A stretch of DNA of 64,000 nucleotides from Streptomyces ferrugineus (GCF_015160855.1 NZ_CP063373.1:3968001-4032000); one strand, 5' to 3'. Counted from the stretch's first letter, positions 16,271-25,327 are shown. Notes: generated by a model not told the origin, from the letters alone. Program-made: numbers and translations.

Positions 16271-19200
16271 GTGCACCTCCTCGACGGATACGGCGCAGCT
16301 CGAACAGGGCGCTGTTCAGGGCGTCGCCCGGAGTCATCGGGGCGCCGGTCATGGTCAGGTTGAGGTCACCGCCGACGAGTGCAGCGGCGGCCGGGGCGGT
16401 GCTCACCCGGGTGCGGGCTGCGCTTGCCGTGTTGGAGCTGCGGACGGCACCGGAGGCGTACTGGCGCATGGCTCCCTGGGCGAAGTACACGACCTGGCCA
16501 CCGAACATCTCCGCGACCCGCTGGAGGATGGCCTCGCTGCGCTTGCGTTTGCTGGGGGCCAGGGGGATGTACGCCTCGCCCTGTGTCTCCGGCTCATTCC
16601 ATATGCGTATTTCACCCGGCTTTCCGATCTGTGCGATGTGCCGTTCGGCGCCGGCCGCGAATGCCTTGATCCGGCTGGCAGCCGCGCGGATGCCGCCGTT
16701 GGCGTAGTGGACGATGCCGCCGTCCGCATGCGTCCGCACAACGGAGGGCTTGCCTGACTCGCTGTACTGGACGGTGACGTGGATGGTGCGGCCGGTGAGT
16801 CCGTTGATGCGGTCCTGGATGCGCTGCACCTGGGCCAAGGGCGTGGCGTTGGGCGCCGTGATCTCGATCTTCTTGCCCTTGAGGTCCTTGACTTTGTAGC
16901 CGAGATCCTTGATTGCCTGCTGTGCTACCGCGGTCGGCGCTTCCATCTTGAGCTTCTTGCCGGGCGGCAGACCGGCGACCTTGTCGCGGATCGCCTGGAG
17001 ATCGCCGGTGGCCTGCCTGATGATCGCCTGGACGGTGACCTTCTTCTTGTTCGGGGCGGTGGCGATGTCCTTGGACAGGGCGGCGATGTTCACGCGCGCC
17101 CCGCCGGTCGGGGCCGTGACCGACACCTTCTTGCTGCCAGGAATCCGCTGCACGGTGAAGCCGAGGGCCGCGAGCTGTGCGCGCGCCTCGGCCGTGGGCG
17201 CCTTGATCTGTACGGCCTTGCCGGGCGGGAGGCTCTCCAGCTTGCTGCGCAGGCCGAGGACCTCGGCGGTTGCGGCCGGGATTCCCTGAGCGGTGACGAG
17301 GGTGGTGATGGTGTCCGGGATGAATCCCATCTGGTCGGCGAGTGCCTTGGCCTGGTCCTTGGGGATGCCCATGCTCGTGGCGAGTTCAATGGCCTTCGCA
17401 CGGGCCCGCTCCATCGCCCCATTGCTCTGGTCCATGGCCTGGGACATCGGTATGAGGCCCTGCTCCCCGGCCTCCATCGCCCGGGTTGCCACGCCCAGCA
17501 TGCTGTCGCGCAGCTCCTGGAGCTGCGTGTTGAGGGTCTGGCCATTCCGGGAAGCGGTGTTGACCAGTCCGTCGGCGCCGACGAGGGCCTTCCCCCAGCC
17601 TTCGGCACGCGTGATGTTGCCCTTCATGGTGTCATCGACCTGGAGCATCACGGCGTTGAGCTGGGCCTGAGCGTCATGGAAGCTCTGCGTGTTGCCGTTG
17701 AGGGCATCCAGTGCCCGCTTGAGGGCATCGGTGCGTTCGTCTGCCGTCTTGGTCTTGTCACTGAAGGTCTGCACCGCGGCCTGCAGGCGGGTGTAGGAGT
17801 CCGTGCCGGTGGTGCCCGACTTGTTGATTGCGTCGGCGAGTTCCTTGTGCTTCTTCTGGCTCTCCTCGAGCTCACCCTTCACGGCGCCGAGGGCGTCCTT
17901 CGCGCGGATCGCGGCCAAGCCCTCGTCGTCCCACGACTGCGCAGCTCCCTGCGCCGTGGTGATCCACTCTTCGTGGTCGTCGGCTGTCTGCTGGAGCTGC
18001 TTCTGCAGCTCTCCGAGGGTCGTGCCCTGGCCGAGGTAGGCGTTCGTCAGCTCGCCGAGGCTGACGCCCGCCTTGCGCATCATGTCGACCAGCTTTCCCT
18101 TGCCGTCGGCGAGCTCCGTGTCCTGCAGGAGCTGCGCGGCCTGGGCGCGGACGTTCGCGTCGATCGCGCCGCCGGACGCGACCAGAGCATCGGTCAGGGA
18201 CTTCACTCGTTCCTGGTGAGCCTGGGTGGCACGGGCGGCTTCTTCCTGCCGGGAGGCGAGGAGGCCGAGACCGATGGTGATGCCCGCGATGGCGAGACCG
18301 AGCGGACCACCCAGGGCGGACGTGATGCCGCCGATGGCCCTGGAGGCAACCCTGTTGGCTGCGCCGATCCCCCGCAGTGTGCCGGTCAGCCGGTTGCCCT
18401 GCGCGGCCGCGCCGGAGTACGCCAGGCCCATGCGCTGCCACATGGTGATCTGCGGGCCCATTACCCCGGCGCCCATGGTGCCGCGCATGGTGGTGCCGAG
18501 CGTGCGCACGGAGGTACCTGCGGCCGTGACCGAGGTGCCGAAGGAGCGCAGCATGCCGGCGACGCCGCTGATCACCTTCAGGGCGAGCATCGTGCCCAGG
18601 AACGTGGCCAGGACCGTGGTCGCCCCCGGGACGATGTTCATGATCGAGTTGAAGACCTCGAGTAGCCCGCTGAAGGCCAGGAGCAGTACACCGAGGCCGG
18701 TTCCGGCGGACGACAGGTTCCCGATCGCTGTGGCGATGTTCGAGATGACGGAGATGAGCGCGGGCCCGACGGATTGACCGAGGGCGTTGAAGAAGGTGCC
18801 GAGGGCAGGCATCAACTCGGTTCTGATCTGTCGGACCAGGTCGAGGATTCCGCCGTCCCGCATGGACCGACCGAGCCCGCGCATGAGGTCCCCGAACAGG
18901 GCGTTGACCTCGTGGAAGACGGGCGCCGCGTCGCTGAAAAACTGCTCCATGGCGCGCTGGCCGGCGCCCGAGGTCGCCCAGCGCTCAAACCTCAGCATGC
19001 TGCCCTCGAGCCCGTCGAGCAGCGCGTTGCCGGTGTCCATGGCCGCGCGGCCGACACCACCGAGTCCCTTGATCAGGCTGCCGGTGGTCCGACCGAGCTG
19101 CGCGGCCTTGTCTCCCGCGTGGTCTAGGAACTTGGCGAGGCTGCCGGTCTCCCGGCCGGCCTGCACGGACGCCCGGAACCACTGCGTCAGTCGCTTGCCG

Positions 19201-20294
19201 CCCTTGGCGACCCGCTCAGTGAACGGCCCGGAAGCCACCAGGAAGTCCAGAGTGGCGCGGCCCATGTTGGCCAGGCCGTCCGTCATGTGGCTGATGACGC
19301 GGGAGTTGGTGCCCGCGATCGTCTTGAAGTCCCTGCGGAACGGACCGGTCTGCATGAACTTCGCGCCGCGCTCCGCCAGAGACCCCATCTGGGAGGCCGA
19401 GTCGCCCAGGGCGTCCTCGAGGAGCGGGAACACCGACTTCGCCAGGGGCTTGATGTCGTCGGCGACCTTGCTGAAAAACCGCTCGCTGACGGCCATGCGG
19501 ACCTTGCCCCACGCCACTTGCAGCGAGGACACCGCGGATACCGCCTCACGGGCCGAGGGAGAGAGCTTGTCCAGCGCCTCCTTGACCTTCTTCTGCTGCG
19601 CCTCGGTGACCTTGCCGTCCCGGGCGAGCATCTGCTGCGCCTTGACCGACTCCTTGAGGGCGTCGCCGAAGCCCTTGAAGGCGACCGTCGTGCCGATCGC
19701 CGCGGTGGCGCCCGCTGTGATCAGGCCGGGTATCGCGCCGAGGACACCGACCGCGGGCGCGGCCGCGGAGACGAGGGCGGTCAGCCCGGCGCCGTACTGG
19801 CCGATGAGGGCGACCGCAGGCTGCAGCAGGGAGACGACGGCGCCGACACCGAGCATGCGCAGGCCACGGCCGCGGCCCGGCAGGCGGAAGTTGACCGGGA
19901 CGTTGACCGGGTTGCGGTCGGCTTCGCCCTGGGCGCCCGCGATGAGTCCGCGGAGTCGGCCGAGGAGTCCACCGCCCGAGCCGTCGCCGTCCCCGTCCGG
20001 GCGGACGGGGAGGTTCAGGTCGGCGTCGTCGATGCGTCGTCGGATGCCGTCGAGGGAGGCGCGGAGCCGGTCCTCGTCGATCTCGACGCGGATCTTTGCG
20101 GTGACGCCCTTGGACGCCTCCTTGACCGCTTCCTTGAGCCGTCGCTTGAGGCCCTTGGAGTCGACCTCGACTTTGACCTTGGCGGCCAGACCTTCGGCGG
20201 CCGTCTCGACTGACGTGCGGAGCTTCTCCGCGAAGCCGGCCAGGTTGGCGACGACCGGAACTTCGAGACGCCCGGCCTGCAGGCCCTCAGCCAC
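16257..20294 (-). CDS. Tape measure protein
   Basis: 1345 aa. GTG start at 20294 overlaps the stop of the GT chaperone frame. Helical coiled coil at about 30-90 (KAKVKVEVDSKGLKRRL type), a hydrophobic Gly/Ala-rich core (about 130-230 and 515-620), more coiled coil at 700-980, and a C-terminal part with a repeated motif: LPPGKAVQIKAPTAEA / LPPGKKLKMEAPTAVA each followed by a KKVSVTAP or KKIEITAP strand. Sets tail length and probably helps DNA passage across the membrane; about 0.15 nm per residue would give a tail near 200 nm (inference). Lies exactly where expected, after the frameshifted chaperones. Confidence 0.9.
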   Translation of the reverse strand: MAEGLQAGRLEVPVVANLAGFAEKLRTSVETAAEGLAAKVKVEVDSKGLKRRLKEAVKEASKGVTAKIRVEIDEDRLRASLDGIRRRIDDADLNLPVRPDGDGDGSGGGLLGRLRGLIAGAQGEADRNPVNVPVNFRLPGRGRGLRMLGVGAVVSLLQPAVALIGQYGAGLTALVSAAAPAVGVLGAIPGLITAGATAAIGTTVAFKGFGDALKESVKAQQMLARDGKVTEAQQKKVKEALDKLSPSAREAVSAVSSLQVAWGKVRMAVSERFFSKVADDIKPLAKSVFPLLEDALGDSASQMGSLAERGAKFMQTGPFRRDFKTIAGTNSRVISHMTDGLANMGRATLDFLVASGPFTERVAKGGKRLTQWFRASVQAGRETGSLAKFLDHAGDKAAQLGRTTGSLIKGLGGVGRAAMDTGNALLDGLEGSMLRFERWATSGAGQRAMEQFFSDAAPVFHEVNALFGDLMRGLGRSMRDGGILDLVRQIRTELMPALGTFFNALGQSVGPALISVISNIATAIGNLSSAGTGLGVLLLAFSGLLEVFNSIMNIVPGATTVLATFLGTMLALKVISGVAGMLRSFGTSVTAAGTSVRTLGTTMRGTMGAGVMGPQITMWQRMGLAYSGAAAQGNRLTGTLRGIGAANRVASRAIGGITSALGGPLGLAIAGITIGLGLLASRQEEAARATQAHQERVKSLTDALVASGGAIDANVRAQAAQLLQDTELADGKGKLVDMMRKAGVSLGELTNAYLGQGTTLGELQKQLQQTADDHEEWITTAQGAAQSWDDEGLAAIRAKDALGAVKGELEESQKKHKELADAINKSGTTGTDSYTRLQAAVQTFSDKTKTADERTDALKRALDALNGNTQSFHDAQAQLNAVMLQVDDTMKGNITRAEGWGKALVGADGLVNTASRNGQTLNTQLQELRDSMLGVATRAMEAGEQGLIPMSQAMDQSNGAMERARAKAIELATSMGIPKDQAKALADQMGFIPDTITTLVTAQGIPAATAEVLGLRSKLESLPPGKAVQIKAPTAEARAQLAALGFTVQRIPGSKKVSVTAPTGGARVNIAALSKDIATAPNKKKVTVQAIIRQATGDLQAIRDKVAGLPPGKKLKMEAPTAVAQQAIKDLGYKVKDLKGKKIEITAPNATPLAQVQRIQDRINGLTGRTIHVTVQYSESGKPSVVRTHADGGIVHYANGGIRAAASRIKAFAAGAERHIAQIGKPGEIRIWNEPETQGEAYIPLAPSKRKRSEAILQRVAEMFGGQVVYFAQGAMRQYASGAVRSSNTASAARTRVSTAPAAAALVGGDLNLTMTGAPMTPGDALNSALFELRRIRRGGAHATA

Positions 20295-21122
20295 TGCGGA
20301 CCATTCCTCTCTGCATGGCCGCCATGAGCATTTGCCTGTGGCCGGTCATGCGGGGTGCCTGCGGTTCCGGGGTGGGCTGCTGCGGCCGGGGTGGGCTGCC
20401 GTGGCCGCTGCGCGTCGTGGTGCCGGAGCGCGGCGGGCGAACGATGGTGGTGGGCTCCTCACGCCGTTTGTCGGCGGCGAGAATGCCGATCTCCTCGACG
20501 ATCAGCGCCAGCAGCTCCAGGACGTTGTGCCAGCCGCCGAGCGGGGCGGACCGGACCCGGGAGTCGTCTGGGAGGCCGTCGACGAGGGAGATCAGTCGTC
20601 GGAGTCCAAGGAATGCGGGTTGTCCGGGACGAAGCCAGACGCGTCGGGCGTCGACTCCGTGGTAGTGGGAGAGGTCGGACTCGACGTCGCTCCAGCGGTC
20701 TCGGAGGAGTCGGCCGACCGAAAGAGCTTTCCCAACTCCACCCCGTAGACGCGGGCCAGGCCGGTCGTCAGCCGGACGTAGTCGGGTACGGACGGCTTCC
20801 GCTTGAGGAAGTCCTCGGTCTGGTCCTCGAGGAGGATGGCGTACGTCTCGCGGATCGCCTCGAGGAACTTGCGTGGCAGGGACGGGCGCCGGAACAGGGC
20901 GTTGACGACGTCCTTGATGCCGGCGTCGCCGTCGGCGGAGTTGATGACGTCGCCGAGGAGGCCGACCAGGTCCAGCTCGTCGGACAGGATCGGGTCGAGG
21001 GCCGCGGCCGGCAGCTCCGCCGGGAGGATGAACTGTTCGCCGCGGAACTTCACGGGGATGCCGTCGGGGTGCTGAACCTCGCGGCGTTCGGCGTCCAGGT
21101 CGATGACGAACGATGACGACAT
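20287..21122 (-). CDS. Tail assembly chaperone GT, made by programmed -1 frameshift
   Basis: The heptamer G GGA AAG, the same as in phage lambda G-T, lies in frame at 20727-20733. A -1 slip after 132 codons continues as ALSVGRLLRDRW, then SHYHGVDARRVWLRPG, and ends at TGA overlapping the tape measure GTG start, giving about 278 aa. The T part has the short helical D-x-x-x-x-Y-H-G pattern and a basic Pro-rich tail seen in actinophage T proteins, and has no usable start of its own. The frameshift product bridges the tape measure and the major tail protein during assembly. Confidence 0.85.
20592..21122 (-). CDS. Tail assembly chaperone G (unshifted product)
   Basis: 176 aa, ATG at 21122, AGAGGT upstream. 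Acidic N-terminal half (FVIDLDAERREVQHPDG) followed by helices, typical of gpG-like proteins in which a low-complexity Thr/Ser tail (ATSSPTSPTTTES) results from reading past the slippery site in frame. Chaperones coat the tape measure before tube assembly. Driven by a late promoter element at 21178-21208. Confidence 0.8.
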   Translation of the reverse strand: MSSSFVIDLDAERREVQHPDGIPVKFRGEQFILPAELPAAALDPILSDELDLVGLLGDVINSADGDAGIKDVVNALFRRPSLPRKFLEAIRETYAILLEDQTEDFLKRKPSVPDYVRLTTGLARVYGVELGKLFRSADSSETAGATSSPTSPTTTESTPDASGFVPDNPHSLDSDD

Positions 21123-21177
21123 GTGCGTGACCTCTTCATGAGTGCGTAGCTGGGTTGCCGTGTTTGGCAGCGCGCGG

Positions 21178-21208
21178 ACAGTGGCAGCGCTGCGCGGCTT
21201 GTGTCGCG
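21178..21208 (-). promoter_or_regulatory. Late promoter element for the tail chaperones
   Basis: GCGACA, 18 bp, CACTGT, leftward, just after the terminator hairpin of the major tail gene. Confidence 0.6.
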
Positions 21209-21211
21209 GCG

Positions 21212-21254
21212 TGCGGCCGCCCTCGCCTCACGGCGCGAGGAAGGGGCGGCCGCA
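21212..21254 (-). terminator. Strong terminator after the major tail protein gene
   Basis: Long inverted repeat: TGCGGCCGCC pairs with GGCGGCCGCA, with an inner CTCGC/GCGAG stem. It lies 8 nt past the stop codon and would give abundant major-tail mRNA its own 3' end. Confidence 0.75.
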
Positions 21255-21262
21255 GGCCTGGG

Positions 21263-22096
21263 TCACGCGTAGGTGAAGCCGCCGGTCTTGGTGACGCTGC
21301 CGCCCGCGGTCGTGACGATCACGTCCTTGGCGCCGGAGGTGCTGGCCGGAGTGGTGACGGTGAGCTTGGTGTCGCTCTCGACCGTCAGGTCGGTACCGGC
21401 CGTGCCTCCGAAGGTCACGGCGGTCGCGGTGTCGAGGTCGGTTCCGACGATCATGACGGCAGTGCCGCCCGCGACCGGGCCCGTGCTCGGCGTCACGGTG
21501 GCGATGGTGGGCACCGGGGGTTGGAATGCCGGGTCGTCCGTCAGCACGTACCACGGATCCGTGTCGTCGCCACCCTGGACGGCCAGGCGCAGCGGGAGCA
21601 CGGACTCCTTGGTCTTGGCGAGATCCTTGGAGACGCCTTCCATCTGCATGGTGCGAGGGATGACGTAGCGGTAGTGCTTGCCGCCGTCGATGATCTCGAT
21701 GCACCCGGCGATTTCAGTGCGGCCCCCGATGCGGGGCGGGGCGAACTTGAAGTGCTTCGGGCCGCCCCCGGAGGGGGTGACGGCCGTGATGCGGCCGCCG
21801 CCGTACACCGCCCGGAAGTTCTTGCCGGACCACTGCTGCAGGTCCACCTCGACGGTCGCGGCATCCGTCGTCTGGAAGGTCCGGGTGGGGTACGAGGACT
21901 GGGCGCTGCGGACCTGCTCGAAGTTCGGCTCAGAGTTGAACTTGAGCGAGTCTTCGGTGAACAGGCCGACTGTGTACCAGCCCGCGGGCATTGCCACCGT
22001 GGCATCGGCCGGGGCTGCCGTCCCGACGGGGGCCAGCCACAGGCGGCTGAGCTGAGGGATGAGAATCTCGTTGTTGTTCGTGGTCTCGCCAGCCAT
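21263..22096 (-). CDS. Major tail tube protein with C-terminal IPT/TIG Ig-like domain
   Basis: 277 aa, ATG 22096 with AAGGAGAAG upstream. Residues about 1-190 form the tube domain (IPQLSRLWLAPVGTAAP start; beta-rich, RTEIAGCIEIIDGGKHYRY). Residues about 193-277 are an IPT/TIG immunoglobulin-like fold (PTIATVTPSTGPVAGGT, ending VTKTGGFTYA), a common tail-surface decoration that may bind host glycans weakly. A close relative of this Ig-like domain is encoded at 25.4 kb. Own promoter and terminator indicate high, separate expression. Confidence 0.85.
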   Translation of the reverse strand: MAGETTNNNEILIPQLSRLWLAPVGTAAPADATVAMPAGWYTVGLFTEDSLKFNSEPNFEQVRSAQSSYPTRTFQTTDAATVEVDLQQWSGKNFRAVYGGGRITAVTPSGGGPKHFKFAPPRIGGRTEIAGCIEIIDGGKHYRYVIPRTMQMEGVSKDLAKTKESVLPLRLAVQGGDDTDPWYVLTDDPAFQPPVPTIATVTPSTGPVAGGTAVMIVGTDLDTATAVTFGGTAGTDLTVESDTKLTVTTPASTSGAKDVIVTTAGGSVTKTGGFTYA

Positions 22097-22135
22097 GGCG
22101 GGCTTCTCCTTGGTGTCCGGTGCTAAGGCGCGGAC

Positions 22136-22166
22136 ACCTTGGAGAGCTGGGGTGGTTAACGTCGCG
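22136..22166 (-). promoter_or_regulatory. Late promoter element for the major tail gene
   Basis: GCGACG, 18 bp, CAAGGT, leftward. The leader then contains an 8-bp inverted repeat (GGTGTCCG / CGGACACC, 22112-22138) that overlaps the -10-like box. Confidence 0.6.
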
Positions 22167-22169
22167 TCG

Positions 22170-22595
22170 TCACGGGTGGAGGGTGACAGAGAGGTTCATG
22201 ACCCACCTGGGTTGGCCGTCGACGAGGGGGCTCCACAGCAGCAGGCCCGACGGCTTGATGCCGCTGATGACCGGCCGGCCGGGGACATGGGGCGCCTCCC
22301 CCAGATCCTGCGCGGCCGCGGCGCACCGCAGCAGGATCTGCCGCAGTTCGGCCTTGCCCGGCCAGCCGCCGGGATCGCCGTACACCTCGAGCGTCACCTC
22401 CGGGGCGATGGCCCAATTCAGGTCCCGCAGGTCCCCGCCGGGGCCGTGGTCGATGCGCAGGTGCGGCCAGGGTGCCTCTTGGATTCCGGACACACGGCCG
22501 GGGCCGCCGAGCGCGTCGGCGACCGCCGGGTGTTCCTGCAGCCAGGCGAGGATCGCGGAGACCGGATCCGCGTCCGCCAGGGTGAGCTCGCTCAT
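22170..22595 (-). CDS. Tail terminator/completion-like protein
   Basis: 141 aa. ATG 22595 overlaps the upstream stop (TTGATGA), so translation is coupled. The sequence (DPVSAILAWLQEHPAVADALGG, WPHLRIDHGPGGDLRDLNWAI, EVTLEVYGDPGG) matches the alpha/beta plan of tail terminator and minor-tail U-like proteins that close the head-proximal end of the tube. The position next to the major tail gene supports this. Confidence 0.65.
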   Translation of the reverse strand: MSELTLADADPVSAILAWLQEHPAVADALGGPGRVSGIQEAPWPHLRIDHGPGGDLRDLNWAIAPEVTLEVYGDPGGWPGKAELRQILLRCAAAAQDLGEAPHVPGRPVISGIKPSGLLLWSPLVDGQPRWVMNLSVTLHP

Positions 22596-22873
22596 CAAAC
22601 CTGGGTGGCGTAGCCCTGGCCGTGCAGCCGGTGGGCGTAGTCCGGGGAGACGAGGAGCTCGGCGCCCGGCGGGTAGTCGGTGCCGTCGATAGCGTGGTGG
22701 TGCGCCAGGGTGACGGTGACCGGTTCGACGCCGGTGGGCAGGGCGGGGCCGACGACGTCCGGGTCCGGGGCCGGCCTGCGGGAGGGACGGGCCGGGGCAG
22801 CCCCGGAGACGTCCGCGGCGGACTCTTCCGCCGCGGCGTCCGCGGCGGGCTTCTTGGTGGTGTTCGTAGCCAT
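22595..22873 (-). CDS. Small head-tail region protein (92 aa)
   Basis: ATG 22873 lies 13 nt from the first base of the late -10-like box and lacks a ribosome-binding site, so a leaderless mRNA is likely. N-terminal half is Ala/Glu/Pro-rich and disordered (KKPAADAAAEESAADVS). C-terminal half (VTVTLAHHHAIDGTDYPPG, VSPDYAHRLHGQGYA) resembles small SH3-like phage proteins in which a D-Y-x-P-G turn is common. Function unknown, probably structural. Confidence 0.6.
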   Translation of the reverse strand: MATNTTKKPAADAAAEESAADVSGAAPARPSRRPAPDPDVVGPALPTGVEPVTVTLAHHHAIDGTDYPPGAELLVSPDYAHRLHGQGYATQV

Positions 22874-22880
22874 GGCGCGC

Positions 22881-22910
22881 ACTGTGCGCGCCCGGCCCGC
22901 TTGTGTCGCG
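22881..22910 (-). promoter_or_regulatory. Late promoter element (leaderless) for the 92-aa gene
   Basis: GCGACA, 17 bp, CACAGT, leftward; one base shorter than the family norm. ATG follows 13 nt after the start of the -10-like box. Confidence 0.55.
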
Positions 22911-22913
22911 TCG

Positions 22914-23450
22914 TCAGCGGCGGGCGGCGACGATGGCGGCCGCGCGGGACATGAAGTGTGTGCCGTCGGCGCGCAGGTTGCCCGGGTAGACGGTGCCCAC
23001 CTCGGCCTCGACAACCATGGGGGCCTGGACGGAGACGGTGACTGTAACCTTCTTCCCGGCGACGACCGGCTGCCCGGTGTTGATGTGCCGGGCGATGCCC
23101 TGCGGGTCCTTGTGCGCTCGGCAGCGGCAGTTCTTGAGGTTGGCGACGGCCCGAGAGCTCTCGTCGAGCGGCTCGAGCATGTACGTCGTGGGGCCCACGC
23201 CGCGGTGCACCATGTCCCAGCGCATGGAGTCGATCGAGAAGCGCAGGTTCCCGGGGACTTCCTGCCCGTTGGCGGAGACGTGGGTGGGGCGGACCTTGTC
23301 GTCGCCCATGGTCACCCAGCGCTTGGTAGGCGGGGCCAGCCGCTTCGCCTCCACCTCGACCTGGTGGGCGATCCGCTGCACCGCGGGGGCCAGCATGCGG
23401 GCGAGCTGCTCCTCCAAGCCCTGCGCGGGGGTGAACTTCGCGTCAGCCAT
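22914..23450 (-). CDS. Head-tail joining protein with a MuF-like C-terminal motif
   Basis: 178 aa. ATG 23450 overlaps the upstream TGA (TGATG). The N-terminal helix (EEQLARMLAPAVQRIAHQVEVEAKRLAP, residues 12-40) fits HK97-gp10-like tail-completion proteins in this position. Residues 45-110 carry a MuF-type pattern: Trp45-Val-Thr, DDKVRPTH ending at His57, NGQ-x-VP, and NCRC at 107-110. The portal protein of this element ends with the same pattern. The short DUF-like length argues against a complete minor capsid protein. Adaptor or minor head role is likely. Confidence 0.6.
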   Translation of the reverse strand: MADAKFTPAQGLEEQLARMLAPAVQRIAHQVEVEAKRLAPPTKRWVTMGDDKVRPTHVSANGQEVPGNLRFSIDSMRWDMVHRGVGPTTYMLEPLDESSRAVANLKNCRCRAHKDPQGIARHINTGQPVVAGKKVTVTVSVQAPMVVEAEVGTVYPGNLRADGTHFMSRAAAIVAARR

Positions 23451-23791
23451 CACGGCACCTCGGGCGGGTTGAGCGTGGCAGTGGCCTGCACGTAATCGAC
23501 ATCCGGGACGCCGGGGACCGCGTGCTCGCGGGTGCTCGACAGCGTCCAGGACCGGCCGGTCTCGTCGGAGAGGGTGTCGCCCTCCTTGACCGGCCAGGCC
23601 TGCGGATCGAGCCGTACCGACCATGAACCGTCGGGCTGCTCGAGGACCGACCCGGGCCAGGTGCCGCGCGGGGCCGGCTTCTGGTTGGGGTTCGGCGGTA
23701 CGGGCACGCCGTTGGCGTCGCGCACCCAAGGGTGAGCGAGCACGTACACCGTGAGCATGGCGTTCGGCAGCACGACGGCCACGGTCGTCAA
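23450..23791 (-). CDS. Head-closure (stopper)-like protein
   Basis: 113 aa from a TTG start at 23791; a GTG at 23782 is possible. Mostly beta, Pro-rich middle. Lies between the connector-like and gp10-like genes, where head-closure proteins are normally encoded, and its end overlaps the next start. The assignment rests on position and length. Confidence 0.5.
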   Translation of the reverse strand: MTTVAVVLPNAMLTVYVLAHPWVRDANGVPVPPNPNQKPAPRGTWPGSVLEQPDGSWSVRLDPQAWPVKEGDTLSDETGRSWTLSSTREHAVPGVPDVDYVQATATLNPPEVP

Positions 23792-23801
23792 CTCTCTTTC
23801 G

Positions 23802-24659
23802 TCAGCGGCCGCGGCTCGAGGAGTACGGCCACGGCGGGCGGGCGGGCTGGTTCAGCGGCGCGAACAGGCGGCGCTTCCACCGGGACAGGCTGTCGAGGGT
23901 GGGTAGGGCGCCGGCCTGGCCGGTGGTCGGCTCGGACTCGTAGGAGATCGACTGTCCCTCCGCACTGACGGAGGACACGCGGCGCCCCTGGGAACCCACG
24001 CCGCCGGGGCGGTTGCGTTCGGACTCCGCGGCGTGCGTGGTCACGTACCTGACGACAGGGTCGATCGCGGCACCGTCGAATCCGACGAGGAAGTCAACGT
24101 CGTAGGTGCCATCTCCGCGCGGGCGGTAGGCGGAGACCTGCACCAGGTCGTCGGCCTCGAACGGCCACGACTTGGGATCCCCCAGGTCCTCGTCGCGGTG
24201 CCAGTAGGGGGTGAGGGCGGTGCGAGTGACGAGCTGGGGGATGGCGGGCTGGCCGAGGTAGGCGACGACGTCGGCCTGCGCCTTCCGGATGGCGGTCAGC
24301 AGGTCGTCGCGTTGTTCCGCGTCGAGCGGCAGGGGAACGCCGAGTTCCTTGGCAACCGCTTCGGGGGAGGTGACGAGACCCAGCCCGAGGGGCAAGTCCA
24401 GGCGTACGGACTGGTCCTTGACGGGCTGGGTGCCCTCGCTCGGGGTGAAGGTGACGGTGGCCCAGTAACGGCTGGGCGGCACGTCAGGCAGCGCGAACCG
24501 GTACACCCCGGCGCGCAGCCGGGTGGCTGGTCCCACTTCCGCCACAAGGGTGGAGCGGTCCGGTCCGTCGTACAGGGACAGGCTGGTGACCTGCCCTCCG
24601 GCCGGTTCGGGGTCGTAGTGCGCCCCGCCGTACATGGGCTTGTGGTCGTAGGTCGACAC
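23802..24659 (-). CDS. Head-tail connector-like protein
   Basis: 285 aa, GTG 24659 with AGGGAG upstream, 11 nt after the previous stop. N-terminal beta domain (about 20-95; SLSLYDGPDRSTLVAEV) followed by a helical segment (EAVAKELGVPLPLDAEQRDDLLTAIRKAQADVVAYLG, about 110-150) that resembles gp6/gp15-type head-tail connectors, in which a helical LxxLGV...AxxxVExYLG pattern is typical. C-terminal tail is Ser/Arg/Pro-rich. Confidence 0.6.
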   Translation of the reverse strand: MSTYDHKPMYGGAHYDPEPAGGQVTSLSLYDGPDRSTLVAEVGPATRLRAGVYRFALPDVPPSRYWATVTFTPSEGTQPVKDQSVRLDLPLGLGLVTSPEAVAKELGVPLPLDAEQRDDLLTAIRKAQADVVAYLGQPAIPQLVTRTALTPYWHRDEDLGDPKSWPFEADDLVQVSAYRPRGDGTYDVDFLVGFDGAAIDPVVRYVTTHAAESERNRPGGVGSQGRRVSSVSAEGQSISYESEPTTGQAGALPTLDSLSRWKRRLFAPLNQPARPPWPYSSSRGR

Positions 24660-24670
24660 CCCGGGCTCCC

Positions 24671-25255
24671 TTACTGCTGGGTGGTCGCGTCGGCCTGGGA
24701 GGCGAGTCGCGCGGCCTGGGCTTCCAGGCGCTCCCGGATTCGCGCGGCGACGCTCTCGGAGACATGGGCGCCCGCGGGCTGCAGGAGGCGGTGAACTGGG
24801 TTGCGGTGTGGTCCGAGGAACGTCTTCTCGACCAGGCGCACGGTGCACACGAGGGTGGAGCCGTACGGGGTGAGGGGCACGAACACGGAGTCCACGTCGG
24901 CCGGGGGTTCCTTGGTCGCGTCGTCGATGATGACCTCGGCGAGGTTCTCGTCGTCGGGGATGACCTCGGTCGGGGTGGCGTATGAGGGCGCCTCCGGGGC
25001 TGCCGGGGGTTCCTGGACGGCCGGCGGCTCGAGCGGAGCGGCGTCGGGCGCCTTCGGAGTGGCGTCGGCGGCCGGTGTCGACTCCTCGGGCTCCTGGGCA
25101 GTCGGGGCGGTCTCGTCGGTGGTCGCTGCACTGGCGTCCCCGGCGGGGGCGGTCGCCTTCGCCGGGGCGCCGGCCGTCGTGGTGGCCTCGGCGGTGGAGT
25201 CGGCAGCGGTGTTCTTGGTGGCCGCGGTCTTGCGAGTGCGGGCGGTGCCTGCCAT
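24671..25255 (-). CDS. Ala/Pro/Thr-rich head region protein (194 aa)
   Basis: ATG 25255 with GAGAGGGAGAG upstream and its own late promoter. Residues 1-95 are low complexity (Ala, Thr, Pro, Glu); residues 100-194 are ordered, with VDSVFVPLTPYGSTLVCTVRLVEK as core strands and a C-terminal helix of Ala/Arg/Glu. No family recognised. Position between the decoration-like protein and the connector suggests a minor head component. Confidence 0.55.
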   Translation of the reverse strand: MAGTARTRKTAATKNTAADSTAEATTTAGAPAKATAPAGDASAATTDETAPTAQEPEESTPAADATPKAPDAAPLEPPAVQEPPAAPEAPSYATPTEVIPDDENLAEVIIDDATKEPPADVDSVFVPLTPYGSTLVCTVRLVEKTFLGPHRNPVHRLLQPAGAHVSESVAARIRERLEAQAARLASQADATTQQ

Positions 25256-25296
25256 GAGTGGCTCTCCCTCTCGGGGTTGTGGTCCGGACGGCGCGT

Positions 25297-25327
25297 ACCC
25301 TGCACGGCCGCGCGCGCTTGTGTCGCG
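25297..25327 (-). promoter_or_regulatory. Late promoter element for the 194-aa gene
   Basis: GCGACA, 18 bp, CAGGGT, leftward. Confidence 0.6.

Noticed and set aside
16779..18665. 628-codon + strand frame opposite the tape measure gene
   Set aside because: Antisense shadow of a well-supported coding frame; no recognisable motif.
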